From NCBI RefSeq assembly GCF_002192695.1, contig NZ_MTLG01000093.1:1-34752 (forward strand): a stretch of 34,752 nt of DNA, given 5' to 3'. Below, piece by piece: positions 18,176 through 26,593 of the stretch. The notes beneath the pieces were generated by a model. It was not told the origin of the DNA. It did no database searches and was given only the letters and a program-made list of their open reading frames with translations. The number at the start of each line of letters is the position of its first letter. Position 1 is the first letter of the stretch. Position numbers and translations under genes: made by a program. This stretch comes from Achromobacter xylosoxidans (GTDB taxonomy: Bacteria; Pseudomonadota; Gammaproteobacteria; Burkholderiales; Burkholderiaceae_B).

Positions 18176-19459
18176 ATGTTATTAGCTGCAATAGCGATCT
18201 TTGTTCTCACCCTAATTCTGGTTATCTGGCAGCCTCGTGGCTTGGGAATAGGATGGAGCGCGAGCCTCGGCGCTGGCCTTGCACTTCTCGCTGGTGTTGT
18301 CCAGATGAGCGATATTCCCGTCGTATGGAATATCGTGTGGAACGCCACGGCAACCTTCATCGCCGTGATCATCATCAGTCTGTTGCTGGATGAGGCGGGC
18401 TTCTTCGAATGGGCAGCGCTGCACGTCGCACGTTGGGGCAAGGGCCATGGTCGTGCTCTGTTCGCACTGATCGTCCTGTTGGGAGCCGCAGTAGCTGCGC
18501 TGTTCGCGAACGACGGCGCAGCATTGATACTGACTCCTATCGTAATGGCTATGCTGCTGGCGCTGGGGTTCAGCCCGGCGGCCACCTTGGCGTTCGTCAT
18601 GGCCGCTGGCTTCATCGCGGACACGGCAAGCCTGCCGCTGATCGTGTCCAATCTCGTCAACATTGTTTCTGCCGACTTCTTCGACATCGGGTTCAACCGT
18701 TATGCCGCAGTGATGGTGCCCGTCAACTTTGTTTCGGTCGCCGCCACTCTGGTTGTGTTGATGCTCTATTTCCGCAAGAGCATTCCTGCGCGGTATGACG
18801 CAGATCAGCTGAAAGACCCCGTAGCGGCCATACGTGACGCGAGTACTTTTCGGGCAGGCTGGATCGTACTAATGCTTCTGTTGGTAGGCTTCTTTGGTCT
18901 GGAACCGCTTGGAGTACCCGTCAGCGCTGTGGCGGCTGCGGGCGCGGCAATCTTGCTGCTTGTCGCGGGGCGCGGCCATATCATCAGCACGCGCAAGGTG
19001 ATACGGGAAGCGCCTTGGCAAATCGTGGTCTTCTCTTTGGGAATGTACCTAGTCGTATATGGACTGCGCAACGCGGGCTTGACTCAATACCTCGCTGATT
19101 TGCTGAGCAGGTTTGCAGTGCAGGGGATCTGGACGGCCACGATTGGCACGGGGCTAATGGCGGCATTTTTGTCGTCAATCATGAACAATATGCCGACTGT
19201 CTTGGTCGGGGCCTTATCGATTGACGCAAGCCAGGCCAGCGGTGTGGTCAAGGAGGCAATGGTCTACGCCAACGTGATCGGCAGCGACTTGGGCCCAAAG
19301 ATCACCCCAATTGGCAGCTTGGCTACTTTGCTTTGGCTGCACGTGCTCGAGCGCAAGGGAACCACGATCTCCTGGGGCTATTACTTCAAGGTTGGCATCG
19401 TGCTAACGCTTCCAGTACTTCTTTTGACGCTTGCAGCTTTGGCGGTCAGACTGGGCTAG
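18176..19459 (+). CDS. arsB: ArsB, arsenite/antimonite efflux carrier
   Basis: Inner-membrane carrier of 427 aa with about 12 hydrophobic segments, close in length and sequence to the 429-aa R773 ArsB. Stretches such as [18 protein letters not shown] and [13 protein letters not shown] are nearly unchanged from that protein. It works alone on proton-motive force or with ArsA as an ATPase pump. AGAAGAG precedes the ATG. It is the last gene of the arsRCDAB operon and no obvious terminator follows. Confidence 0.95.
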   Translation: MLLAAIAIFVLTLILVIWQPRGLGIGWSASLGAGLALLAGVVQMSDIPVVWNIVWNATATFIAVIIISLLLDEAGFFEWAALHVARWGKGHGRALFALIVLLGAAVAALFANDGAALILTPIVMAMLLALGFSPAATLAFVMAAGFIADTASLPLIVSNLVNIVSADFFDIGFNRYAAVMVPVNFVSVAATLVVLMLYFRKSIPARYDADQLKDPVAAIRDASTFRAGWIVLMLLLVGFFGLEPLGVPVSAVAAAGAAILLLVAGRGHIISTRKVIREAPWQIVVFSLGMYLVVYGLRNAGLTQYLADLLSRFAVQGIWTATIGTGLMAAFLSSIMNNMPTVLVGALSIDASQASGVVKEAMVYANVIGSDLGPKITPIGSLATLLWLHVLERKGTTISWGYYFKVGIVLTLPVLLLTLAALAVRLG

Positions 19460-19859
19460 CCCCCCTGGAAACACGAGGCCTGGTGATCTGTGATCGGAGC
19501 CAGCTTCCGAATGGTTGTATGAAAATAAAGTGCCAGCTCGGTAGGGATGTTGGTGCCGCAAATACCAGTAGCCGGCCGAGCAGATAAGCCTGAGCGACTT
19601 GAGCATCTGCCGGACTCAACTGCGAAGCGACTGTCCAGCCGGGAGTCCAAGCAACAGATGATGTCAGAAACACCAAGGACCCGCGGCGACTTGGATGCAT
19701 AGCTCTCCCTCTCCAAAATACGGGCAGGAAACTCACTAGCAATTCCGCCTATCGGGGGCAGATTGGAGTCCCTTGCACTTGGCAGAGATAAGCACGTGCG
19801 TCAACTCGGGCTGCAAGGTTCCAGCGAAACGAAATGCGATTGCTGAGTAAGGGCTGGAC

Positions 19860-19990
19860 TGTCAACGAAAAAGCGCTCAATCAAATTTCGTGCGCCGCCA
19901 AGTTCGCTCGGGACGCCGACGTTGCTTCGGCTGAGACCGCTATTGGCATGTCCGCCGCTGGCGGGATGGAGTCGCGGGTGAGGTGACATC
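19860..19990 (-). pseudogene. Possible remnant of an IS5-type transposase
   Basis: One minus-strand frame reads RNLIERFF, which resembles the C-terminal RN(L/V)(I/V)ERFF signature of IS5-family transposases, and an upstream frame reads SIPPAAD, recalling the IPPRS/IPPKA stretch that precedes it. The frames differ and the DE-rich and downstream sequence is lost. The match is short and could be chance. Confidence 0.25.
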
Positions 19991-20049
19991 TCCAACGCTT
20001 AATGTCCAGATGTTCCTTGGGATATGCAGAACAGGCCAATACTGGACCC

Positions 20050-20210
20050 GTGGATATGTGGATGATCGCTGCGCGACCGCCCATCTCGCTGCGCTCGGCC
20101 CGTGGACAACCCTGCTGGACAAACGGTGGACAGGCTGCGCCTGACCACGCGCTTGCCCACAGGGTGTGCCCACCGGCTCCTGTGCTTCACCCACATACCC
20201 ACCGGCCCAC
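20050..20210. repeat. GTGGA / CCCAC repeat tract
   Basis: GTGGA occurs at 20050, 20058, 20102 and 20126, and CCCAC at 20156, 20169, 20190, 20198 and 20206. GTGGATATGTGGATGA near 20050 recalls DnaA-box sequences. Function is not evident; origin or regulator binding sites are possible. Confidence 0.35.
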
Positions 20211-20338
20211 ATCGACCATCAATTTGAAATACGGACTTCAAAACAGCAATGCGCTTGGTGCTTCGTGTCCGGACGACGCGGTGTTTAGCTGCTAAACACG
20301 GTTGCGGCTAAAGCGGGCAGTTCCGCCACCAGCAGCAC

Positions 20339-20881
20339 CTACTCTCCTCGATGTGTAATGGAATCCATCAGGGTCTGTCGCTCGATCTCTTCTCTTACGC
20401 CAGGATCCTCCAGCATGCGCTGGGCCAGCCGGCGCAAATACACTCGTATTTGGATAGGCGTCTTCGGTTCTTGGGCCATGACCAGCAGCGCGTTCCGCAG
20501 GCGGCAGTTGAAATCGCGCTCTCGACCAATCTCCCACGCCAGTTTGGCAATGGAAGCGCGGATCGCGTCCCAACTTTCACCCGGGAAGTCATAGATCAAG
20601 CGGATATCCGCGCCGCATAGCGGCTTGCGGAACCGCTTCATCGGCGCCTCTACGAATCCTGGTATCTCTCTGGATGCACTGACGTGCCAATCCTCGCAGG
20701 TCCAGATATCTCGGTCTGCGCCGGCGGCAAACGTCCAGCGCTTGCACCCACGTTCGGGCGAATCATGGGTAGGGCTGAGCCTCGGGTGGCCGCAGTTCGC
20801 CTTGGTCCCAATCAGGCCACGGAAGTGCGCACAGCAGAAACAGGTGTGGTTGGCGGGATTGGCGCCATTTGGGGCTGGCAT
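20339..20881 (-). CDS. Cys-rich orphan protein behind a LexA box
   Basis: Protein of 180 aa with no family recognised. The N-terminal third has a zinc-site-like pattern: Cys14, Cys16, Cys17, His19, Cys30, His32, Cys46. The rest is helical with many charged residues. The ATG at 20881 is chosen because the TTG at 20935 coincides with the -35 box. A promoter TTGACT (20930-20935) and TACAAA (20907-20912) with 17-bp spacing is followed directly by a LexA box. The upstream gene on the same strand encodes a SRAP protein. A DNA-damage-induced role is inferred; the activity is unknown. Confidence 0.7.
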   Translation of the reverse strand: MPAPNGANPANHTCFCCAHFRGLIGTKANCGHPRLSPTHDSPERGCKRWTFAAGADRDIWTCEDWHVSASREIPGFVEAPMKRFRKPLCGADIRLIYDFPGESWDAIRASIAKLAWEIGRERDFNCRLRNALLVMAQEPKTPIQIRVYLRRLAQRMLEDPGVREEIERQTLMDSITHRGE

Positions 20882-20886
20882 ATGAA

Positions 20887-20906
20887 TACTGTATAAATGT
20901 ACAGTA
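20887..20906. promoter_or_regulatory. LexA (SOS) box
   Basis: TACTGTATAAATGTACAGTA has the CTGT-N8-ACAG core and flanking TA...TA of the gamma/betaproteobacterial SOS box. It lies immediately downstream of the -10 of the minus-strand promoter and 5 bp before the ATG of the orphan gene. Confidence 0.85.
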
Positions 20907-20952
20907 TTTGTACGACGCCGGCTCCGATAAGTCAAACGTGCGGCGCGGGGCC

Positions 20953-21909
20953 TCAGGCTGCCAAGCGGTGCTCGTAATAAGGGCGAGGGCGGTCATCCAG
21001 GATCTCGTAGCACGAGGCCAGGTTGCGGTGGTCTGGATTCAACCACGCATCGATGTTCTCTGGCTTGATCTGGACTATGCAGCGGTCATGGCCAGCTGCA
21101 GCTACCTCGGGCGGTGGTTCGTCTGTGATCGCCGCGAATGAAAGAAGGCGCCCTTCAGGACCTTTCCATTCCGACCACAAGCACGCAATGATCATCTCCT
21201 GGGCTGGCTCAGGAGTGAACTCCAAAATCACGCTTTCTTCCTTTTCATCTGGCGCCAGCTCGCGCTGTTCCAATGCATGCCTAGCCACATGCTCGTAGAA
21301 CTTGTTCACGATCAGGATGGCGTGGTTGTGGCCGAAGGTATTGCTCCAATACCGTTCGAGACTGTCTCGCCTGGCGTTGTAGGTGCCGGGGAATCGCACG
21401 TCATGGCTCGCAGGCTTTCCAGCGAGCCTGCATTGATAGCGCATTGGTCGGATGATCCGGTCCTGACCGTGCCCCGTTATCACCGGTGCATAGGAGCCAG
21501 GGAAGATCCGGCTGTCAGAGGGCTGCAGCTTGTCGCTCTTCAAGCGAGAAAGCTTCGCCAGAGCGCGTTCGATCTTGTTCGAAGCAATGCGCACGTCATT
21601 CTGGGCTTTCTTGGTTACCTTGGTTTGCAGGCTTCGTTCCGCATTGACCAGCCGCGTGCGCTGCGCGAAGACCAACTCCTCGAGCTGGTGTAACTCCAGC
21701 TTGTCCCACTGCTCCACAGATTCTGCAATCACAGCTGCAGGGCCCCCATCCGATGCACTGAACGACAGATCCAGCGCCCGGGGCGTCAAAGGCCGTGAGC
21801 CTGTCGGGTGGTACAGGTAAAGATTCACGAACTCGTCAAAATCAACAGTGGCGCGATAGCGGCGCCCGAGCTTCTTGTAGGCAGCTTCAACCTGCGCGGA
21901 ATAGCACAT
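20953..21909 (-). CDS. SOS response-associated peptidase (SRAP/YedK-HMCES family)
   Basis: SRAP-domain protein of 318 aa. Proteins of this family use a Cys2 N-terminus to form a crosslink with abasic sites in single-stranded DNA. The start at 21909 exposes Cys2 (MCYSAQ); upstream frame to 22059 is not family-like. Asn178 in YNAR, Glu206 in FYEH and His274 in GHDRC match the catalytic set. A charged, probably coiled insertion at about 60-135 makes it longer than YedK (about 220 aa), as seen in plasmid-borne forms. It is followed 71 bp later by the LexA-controlled orphan gene. Confidence 0.85.
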   Translation of the reverse strand: MCYSAQVEAAYKKLGRRYRATVDFDEFVNLYLYHPTGSRPLTPRALDLSFSASDGGPAAVIAESVEQWDKLELHQLEELVFAQRTRLVNAERSLQTKVTKKAQNDVRIASNKIERALAKLSRLKSDKLQPSDSRIFPGSYAPVITGHGQDRIIRPMRYQCRLAGKPASHDVRFPGTYNARRDSLERYWSNTFGHNHAILIVNKFYEHVARHALEQRELAPDEKEESVILEFTPEPAQEMIIACLWSEWKGPEGRLLSFAAITDEPPPEVAAAGHDRCIVQIKPENIDAWLNPDHRNLASCYEILDDRPRPYYEHRLAA

Positions 21910-22042
21910 AGAGGCCTCGCTTCGAAAGAACTGGCCCTCAACGGAGCCTACGCAGCGTATTGGATTCAATTCTACGGCGCTTGCCTGATTGTCTGCATCT
22001 CGCCAGGACCTATCGAAGCGAGGCGCGTTCGCGCAGAGCATG
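21910..22042. other. Short leader before the SRAP gene
   Basis: Spacer between the SRAP start and the upstream terminator. It should hold the SRAP promoter, but no clear -35/-10 pair or LexA box was found. Confidence 0.3.
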
Positions 22043-22074
22043 AAAAATGCCCGAACCAAACGGTTCAGGCATTT
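22043..22074 (-). terminator. Rho-independent terminator after the lipoprotein gene
   Basis: Minus strand reads a stem built from AAATGCC-TGAACC and GGTTCG-GGCATTT around a GTTT loop, ending in TTTTT. One internal mismatch. It lies about 115 bp downstream of the small lipoprotein stop and insulates the SRAP gene. Confidence 0.75.
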
Positions 22075-22188
22075 AGGCTAAGCGCCATTCCAACCCGGGC
22101 AGGAGCCCTGGACGATGTGCCTGCGTGGGGCAGGGCCCAGTCAAATCGCCAGGCCACACGTCCGAAAAAAGCCCAAGACCTCTGCGGG

Positions 22189-22332
22189 TCAATAAGCCTT
22201 TCCTTCGCTGGGCTTGAACTCGCCGCTCGTCGCCTTCTTATCGGCAAGGGCCCTGGCCTCTTGTTCGGATTGGCCACAAGCGGTTAGCAAGGCGGCGGCG
22301 GCCAGCAGCGCGGCCAGGTTCTTCATCAACAT
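22189..22332 (-). CDS. Small lipoprotein, entry-exclusion-like
   Basis: A 47-aa open frame starting MLMKNLAALL with a hydrophobic Ala-rich stretch and lipobox LTAC (Cys19), followed by GQSEQEARALADKK and a short polar tail. GGAG lies 5 bp upstream of the first ATG; an ATG at 22326 is the alternative. Small lipoproteins of this kind in conjugative elements (EexN, TrbK) block entry of sister plasmids. That role is a guess from size, lipobox and context; no transfer genes are in the window. Confidence 0.65.
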   Translation of the reverse strand: MLMKNLAALLAAAALLTACGQSEQEARALADKKATSGEFKPSEGKAY

Positions 22333-22631
22333 GGGGTCTCCAGGGAATGGGATGAATCTTCTTGATGCGGAAAATCGGCCCCGAGTATTTCACAGGTCAT
22401 CAAGCACTGCACGGAGCACACAGTCGCATGCCTTGCGGTTCCGGACAGACTCGGCACGGCGCGCGGCTTTATAGCCGCGCCGAGTCTTTCAAGGGCTTTC
22501 GCGGCATAAACCGCTCGCTTGCGCTCGCTATTTATTCCACGTCCCTTGACCGGCCCCTCCTGGCCTGCGCCCGCCTGCCCCGTGCAGTGCAATGCAGATC
22601 GGCTGCCATTGCTGCACGTGAGGAGCCATCC
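22333..22631. other. Divergent intergenic region with a GC-rich hairpin
   Basis: No gene seen. GACTCGG at 22448-22454 and a following GCGCGGCT arm pair with AGCCGCGC and CGAGTC (22473-22486), with a bulge, then TTTC. It may be a weak plus-strand terminator or leader structure ahead of the methyltransferase. Confidence 0.4.
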
Positions 22632-23279
22632 ATGAGCCGCGTCGTCCTGGGCGATTGCCTGTCGATTCTTCCGACCTTGCCTGACCGTTGTGTCGATATG
22701 GTGCTGACGGATCCGCCGTACCTGGTGAATTACCAGGACCGGGCCGGACGCAGCATCGCAAACGATATCAATGACGATTGGCTTGCGCCGGCGTTCAAGC
22801 AGATTCACCGCGTCATGCGCGACGACACCTTGTGCATTTCGTTCTACGGCTGGAATCGGGTTGACCGTTTCTTTGCTGCCTGGCGGGCGGCAGGCCTGCG
22901 CGCCGTGGGTCATATCGTGTTTGCCAAGCAGTACCAATCCAAGGCCCGGTTTCTCGGGTATCGCCATGAAGCCGCGTATCTGCTGGCCAAGGGACAGCCG
23001 CCCGTGCCGGAAAAGCCGCTTCCCGACGTGATGCCCTGGAAGTACTCGGGCAACCGCCACCACCCGACGCAAAAGCCCGTCGAATGCCTGGCGCCCCTCA
23101 TTGAAGCATTCACGCAGCCGCGGGGGATTGTTCTGGACCCCTTCGCCGGCTCCGGCTCGACGTGTGTTGCTGCGCGCCAAGTCGGCCGCCGCTTCTACGG
23201 CATTGAGATGGATCCGAAGTATCACGCAGCCGCCATGGAGCGTTTGCACCTGGCCAACCAAGAGAGGATTGCAGCATGA
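22632..23279 (+). CDS. DNA methyltransferase, beta-type motif order
   Basis: Protein of 215 aa, starting at the ATG with AGGAG at 22621-22625; the frame is open further upstream but without a family N-terminus. The catalytic motif DPPY is at 27-30, HPTQKP at 144-149 and the AdoMet loop DPFAGSGST at 169-177. Catalytic motif before AdoMet motif is the order of beta-class N6-adenine or N4-cytosine methyltransferases. The target-recognition part between them is short. No restriction enzyme gene is adjacent, so it is probably an orphan enzyme of a plasmid or ICE that protects or marks element DNA. The stop overlaps the next gene by ATGA. Confidence 0.88.
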   Translation: MSRVVLGDCLSILPTLPDRCVDMVLTDPPYLVNYQDRAGRSIANDINDDWLAPAFKQIHRVMRDDTLCISFYGWNRVDRFFAAWRAAGLRAVGHIVFAKQYQSKARFLGYRHEAAYLLAKGQPPVPEKPLPDVMPWKYSGNRHHPTQKPVECLAPLIEAFTQPRGIVLDPFAGSGSTCVAARQVGRRFYGIEMDPKYHAAAMERLHLANQERIAA

Positions 23280-23527
23280 ACCAGCAGACCAACGACAACG
23301 CGGGACTGCTCGCATATCTCAGGGGCTACGGCCGGAACAACCCGAAGGGCTTGGAGGATATCGCGGCCTATCCGGGCTGGGCGTTCCTTGCCTCGAACGA
23401 TGCCCATCGCCGGATGGAGAAAATCCTTGAGTCCTTGCCTCTACACGAGGTGATGGCCATCGCGAACCACGAAATAGACCTCAACGAGTTAGCCCGCCAG
23501 GTTCTGGCCGAACAGAGCACGGAGTAG
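23276..23527 (+). CDS. Hypothetical protein in the methyltransferase operon
   Basis: Protein of 83 aa, unrecognised. It overlaps the methyltransferase stop by 4 bp, so it is co-translated with it. The sequence is soluble and helical (GLEDIAAYPGW, LHEVMAIANHEIDLNELA). Confidence 0.7.
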   Translation: MNQQTNDNAGLLAYLRGYGRNNPKGLEDIAAYPGWAFLASNDAHRRMEKILESLPLHEVMAIANHEIDLNELARQVLAEQSTE

Positions 23528-23530
23528 ATC

Positions 23531-23725
23531 ATGGCAAGACCGATACTGTCCGAAGCTGCACAGCAAGAACTACTGCGGATTGCTCGCGAACATCTGTTCT
23601 TGGAGACACTGGAAACCCGAAAGCACGGCAGCCTGGATTTCAAGGAGCAGGCGGTTTGGTGCATTCGGGATGCACTAGAGGCGGCCTATCTTGCCGGCAT
23701 GGTCGATAACCACCGATCCGAGTAG
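23531..23725 (+). CDS. Small conserved-looking protein (DUF6900-like)
   Basis: Protein of 64 aa, 3 bp after the preceding gene. The core LETLETRKHGSLDFKEQAVWCIRDALEAAYLAGM resembles a small family found in plasmids and phages (I believe DUF6900), function unknown. Third gene of the methyltransferase operon. Confidence 0.65.
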   Translation: MARPILSEAAQQELLRIAREHLFLETLETRKHGSLDFKEQAVWCIRDALEAAYLAGMVDNHRSE

Positions 23726-24238
23726 CGCCGAAGGCGCGTAAGCCAGCGGCCCGGCACACGTCGGTGTGGCCGCTGGCGGCCAACGCGAATAGAGGGCCGT
23801 CGCCTGCGGCGCCGACCAGTGCAACCCCGGCCGAACTGCGGAAGTTAGAGCCCGCGCCGGAGGGCGCGGGCTAGGGGCGCTCGCCGCGCGGCACGACTGC
23901 GCCTCACTGGCCATGCCTCTCGCATGCCTTGCCTGCCAGCCGCGGAGCCCTACAAACGCCGACTGTATCACTACGTTCCTCGTTCCAAGAGGTCCGCTGC
24001 GCCAGGTGCTCACCCGTTCGGTGCTCGGCCTTCGGCCTGCGCTCCGCGTGCGGCCTCCGCTCCTGCCCCTTTCCAGTCGTCACTACGTGATCCAGATCGG
24101 CTCGGGCTCAGCGACTAACAGGACTGGCGGCAACAACCGCGAAGACAAAGTCCAGCGATTCCAGCCGTTCACGACCGGGCTAACGATCTTCAGGCCTGGC
24201 CGGCCCAATGAAAAGCCACTACAGAAAGGAAGCATGGC
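23726..24238. other. Non-coding GC-rich spacer with repeat copy A
   Basis: No gene. It holds the first copy of a roughly 260-bp direct repeat (about 23868-24140) and many short GC-rich inverted repeats such as those around GGCCTTCGGCC. The ribosome site AAAGGAAG near 24225 belongs to the next gene. Confidence 0.6.
23868..24140 (+). repeat. Long intergenic direct repeat, copy A
   Basis: Matches copy B (27566-27834) in the same order. It opens with a 25-bp identical block (23868-23892 and 27566-27590), diverges for about 60 bp, then matches at a high level from CGCCGACTGTATCACT (23957 and 27652) through TTTCCAGTCGTCACT and GTGATCCAGATCGGC to about GGCGGCA. Confidence 0.85.
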
Positions 24239-24535
24239 ATGGATACAACCCCGATCACCTCAGCGCTCACGGTCATCGATGAGTCGGCGATTCTGCCGCG
24301 AATTGAGGATCTGGAGCTGGCGCAGGCGGACGGCGAATTGACGGATGCGCAGCGCCATGAATTGACGGAGTTGCGCGGCCTGGTCGAGCAACTGCATGAC
24401 TTCAACAGCGATGACTATTTCTCCCCGATGCTCTATCGCTCTGACGTCCGCGTTCCGCCTGGCCCGGCCGTTGATTACCGGTGGGTGAAGTTCGACGCCC
24501 GCCAGTACCTCGCTATCGCCACCGAAGAAGCATAA
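24239..24535 (+). CDS. Hypothetical protein
   Basis: Acidic protein of 98 aa, unrecognised, with a helical middle (LEDLELAQADGELTDAQRHELTELRGLVEQL) that could form a coiled coil. AGAAAGGAAG precedes the ATG. It is the first gene after repeat copy A and lies 49 bp before the DUF3560-like gene. Confidence 0.7.
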   Translation: MDTTPITSALTVIDESAILPRIEDLELAQADGELTDAQRHELTELRGLVEQLHDFNSDDYFSPMLYRSDVRVPPGPAVDYRWVKFDARQYLAIATEEA

Positions 24536-24584
24536 ATCTCCCACATTCCCCCCTAGCAAATCACCACGTAGAAAGAGAGCCGCG

Positions 24585-25919
24585 ATGCAAACCATGACCG
24601 CTACCTACTCGCCGGAAGACAACAAACTGCGCCTGCACACCATGCACCGTCTCGACCAGGCGACTTACGCCACCGTTTCTGCGGCTGGCTTTCGCTTCGC
24701 GCCGAAGCAAGATTTTTTCGTAGCTCCGGCCTGGACGCCCGAACGGGAGGACGTGCTGCTGGCGCTGTGTGGCGAAATTGAGGATGAGCAAAGCACAGTC
24801 GCAGGCCGGGCGGCAACCCGTAGCGACCGATTCGAAGGCTATAGCGATCGTCGGCTGGTTGAGGCAGAGGCTGCACATGCGCAGGTTGACGCCATTACCG
24901 CGCATATTCCCTTTGGGCAGCCGATTCTGGTCGGTCATCACAGCGAGAGGCGCGCACGCAAGGATGCCGAGCGTATCGAGAATGGCATGCGCAAAGCGAT
25001 CAAGCTAGCTGAAACGTCGCGCTACTGGGACAACCGCGCCCGCGGCGCGGCCCGCTACGCTGCGATCAAGGCGGATCCGGGCGTGCGCGAACGCCGGATC
25101 AAAGGGCTTGAGGCTGAGGCGCGCAAGTTCACCACAGATAGCAAGGCAGATGAGGCACTCCTGGAACTGTGGAGATCTGAGCTGACTATGGATCGAGCGC
25201 TCGCGCTGGCCAACTATTCGCGCATCTATCGCAGCTTCCCGCTGGCCGAGTATCCCCGCGCTTTGCCCGCCAGCCAATACGAGGGGCAAATGGGCCTCTG
25301 GAGCGCGCTGTCCGAAGGAGTTGTTTCTATCGAACAGGCCGCGATGCTGGCTCAGGAAACCTTGCAGGAACGGTTGGCGCGGGCTCGTCGGTGGCTGCAT
25401 CACACCGAGGGCCGCCTTGCTTACGAGCGCGCCCAGCTCGAAGAGCAGGGCGGCGCCACGGCGGCGCGATTTGAGTTTGTGCGCGGTGGCCAGGTCCTGG
25501 CGCGTGACGAGTGGTTGACCATTTTGCGCATTAACAAGGGCGCCGGCGGCGCGATTGTTTCCCTGACGACCTCCGCGCCGCGATTCATGGGCACGGCGGC
25601 GCAATTCCGGGTTCCGGTGGAAAGAGTGAAGGACTACCGCCCGCCCGTGCACGGCGGCGCTACCGATGCCGCAAGCCTGCCCCCTATCGTCAACTACCCC
25701 GCGCCCGGAGTCCGGGAAATCACCGCCGCTCAGTGGAGCGCAATAAACCGGGATTACAAGGGCGTGCGCACTGAGCCGGCCGCGGCCGACCATGGCGCAT
25801 ATCGCTATCGCCGCGCCATGTTCTTTGAATCGGGCGGCTCCGTTCTTGCGCATGTCTATATCACAGACAAGAAACGCGTAGACATCCCGGCCGCGATGAA
25901 GGAGCCGCTGGCCGCCTAA
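24585..25919 (+). CDS. DUF3560-like mobile-element protein
   Basis: Protein of 444 aa. The stretch YSDRRLVEAEAAHAQ...PFGQPILVGHHSERRARKDAERIENGMRKAI (about residues 85-140) fits the DUF3560 family seen on plasmids and ICEs, whose function is unknown. A long helical, charged middle follows, and a C-terminal part of about 150 residues is probably globular. AGAGAGCC precedes the ATG; an ATG three codons later is possible. A strong hairpin separates it from the next gene. Confidence 0.75.
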   Translation: MQTMTATYSPEDNKLRLHTMHRLDQATYATVSAAGFRFAPKQDFFVAPAWTPEREDVLLALCGEIEDEQSTVAGRAATRSDRFEGYSDRRLVEAEAAHAQVDAITAHIPFGQPILVGHHSERRARKDAERIENGMRKAIKLAETSRYWDNRARGAARYAAIKADPGVRERRIKGLEAEARKFTTDSKADEALLELWRSELTMDRALALANYSRIYRSFPLAEYPRALPASQYEGQMGLWSALSEGVVSIEQAAMLAQETLQERLARARRWLHHTEGRLAYERAQLEEQGGATAARFEFVRGGQVLARDEWLTILRINKGAGGAIVSLTTSAPRFMGTAAQFRVPVERVKDYRPPVHGGATDAASLPPIVNYPAPGVREITAAQWSAINRDYKGVRTEPAAADHGAYRYRRAMFFESGGSVLAHVYITDKKRVDIPAAMKEPLAA

Positions 25920-25926
25920 CAGACGC

Positions 25927-25957
25927 CGCCGCCGGCGCAGCCCCCGCGCCGGCGGCG
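25927..25957. other. GC-rich hairpin between the DUF3560-like and methyltransferase genes
   Basis: CGCCGCCGGCGC (25927-25938) and GCGCCGGCGGCG (25946-25957) form a perfect 12-bp stem with a 7-nt loop. No T run follows; probably an mRNA-stability or attenuation element. Confidence 0.6.
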
Positions 25958-25974
25958 CTACCGAGGAATAGACG

Positions 25975-26580
25975 ATGTACACAACGACAAGCAGCCGCAC
26001 GGAACGGGAAGCCCGCCGAGCTCGCATACTTGGGCTGTCGCACAATTTGCGAGCTGGCGTGCAGCCGATCGCTGCAGATCAACTTTTTGTCAGTGGCGCC
26101 GCGTTGGCGGACCAGGTTGTCACGCTAGCGGACATTCGACCCGGCGCCCGCGTCTTTGATCCCAGCGCCGGGACTGGGGATCTTCTGGCGGCCGCCGCCA
26201 GGATCCGGCCCGGCGTACAGCTGCTGGCAGTCGAAATTGACGCCCGCCTTGCGGCGGGCCTGCGTGCACGAATGCCCGAGGCATCTGTGAAGGTCGCTGA
26301 TTTCCTCGACGTGAACCCCGCTGCGCTCGGCCTGGTCGACCGCATAGTGATGAATCCGCCGTTTCGAAATGGGGCGGACATCGAACACATCGAGCACGCC
26401 CGCCGCTTTTTGGCACCGGGAGGCCGCATGGTCGCCATCTGCGCGAATGGACCGCGCCAACACGCCAGGTTGCGGCCTGCGGTCCTGGCGGCAGGTGGCA
26501 CCTGGGAGCCGTTGCCCGCCGGCATCTTCAAGCACGCCGGCACCGCCGTTAGCGCAGTAATGCTCAGCTTCGACGCCTGA
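25975..26580 (+). CDS. Class I SAM-dependent methyltransferase, probably DNA adenine type
   Basis: Protein of 201 aa with the AdoMet loop DPSAGTGDLL (about 62-71), an acidic VEIDARL turn, and the catalytic NPPF at about 125-128. Alpha/gamma-like order with AdoMet motif first, unlike the enzyme at 22632. NPPF is typical of N6-adenine methyltransferases and of some RNA or protein methylases. It ends 13 bp before a nuclease-like gene, so the two form a tight pair. Confidence 0.82.
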   Translation: MYTTTSSRTEREARRARILGLSHNLRAGVQPIAADQLFVSGAALADQVVTLADIRPGARVFDPSAGTGDLLAAAARIRPGVQLLAVEIDARLAAGLRARMPEASVKVADFLDVNPAALGLVDRIVMNPPFRNGADIEHIEHARRFLAPGGRMVAICANGPRQHARLRPAVLAAGGTWEPLPAGIFKHAGTAVSAVMLSFDA

Positions 26581-26593
26581 AGGAGATATCGAC

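Larger units (their letters stand above)
19460..20338. other. Non-coding spacer between the ars island and the plasmid/ICE block
   Basis: About 880 bp with no convincing gene. Short open frames on the minus strand (for example 19446-19742) lack family signatures. The stretch includes a possible IS5-type remnant near 19860-19990 and a CCCAC/GTGGA-rich tract at 20050-20210. It is probably the decayed edge of the arsenic island. Confidence 0.6.

Noticed and set aside
19446..19742. 98-aa open frame on the minus strand
   Set aside because: Overlaps the end of arsB, no ribosome site, no recognisable family; likely random.
22326..23315. 329-aa open frame on the minus strand
   Set aside because: Opposite the DNA methyltransferase with DPPY and DPFAGSGST motifs; the product has no recognisable domain.
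25005..26045. 346-aa open frame on the minus strand
   Set aside because: Shadow of the DUF3560-like gene; Arg- and Gly-rich with no domain.
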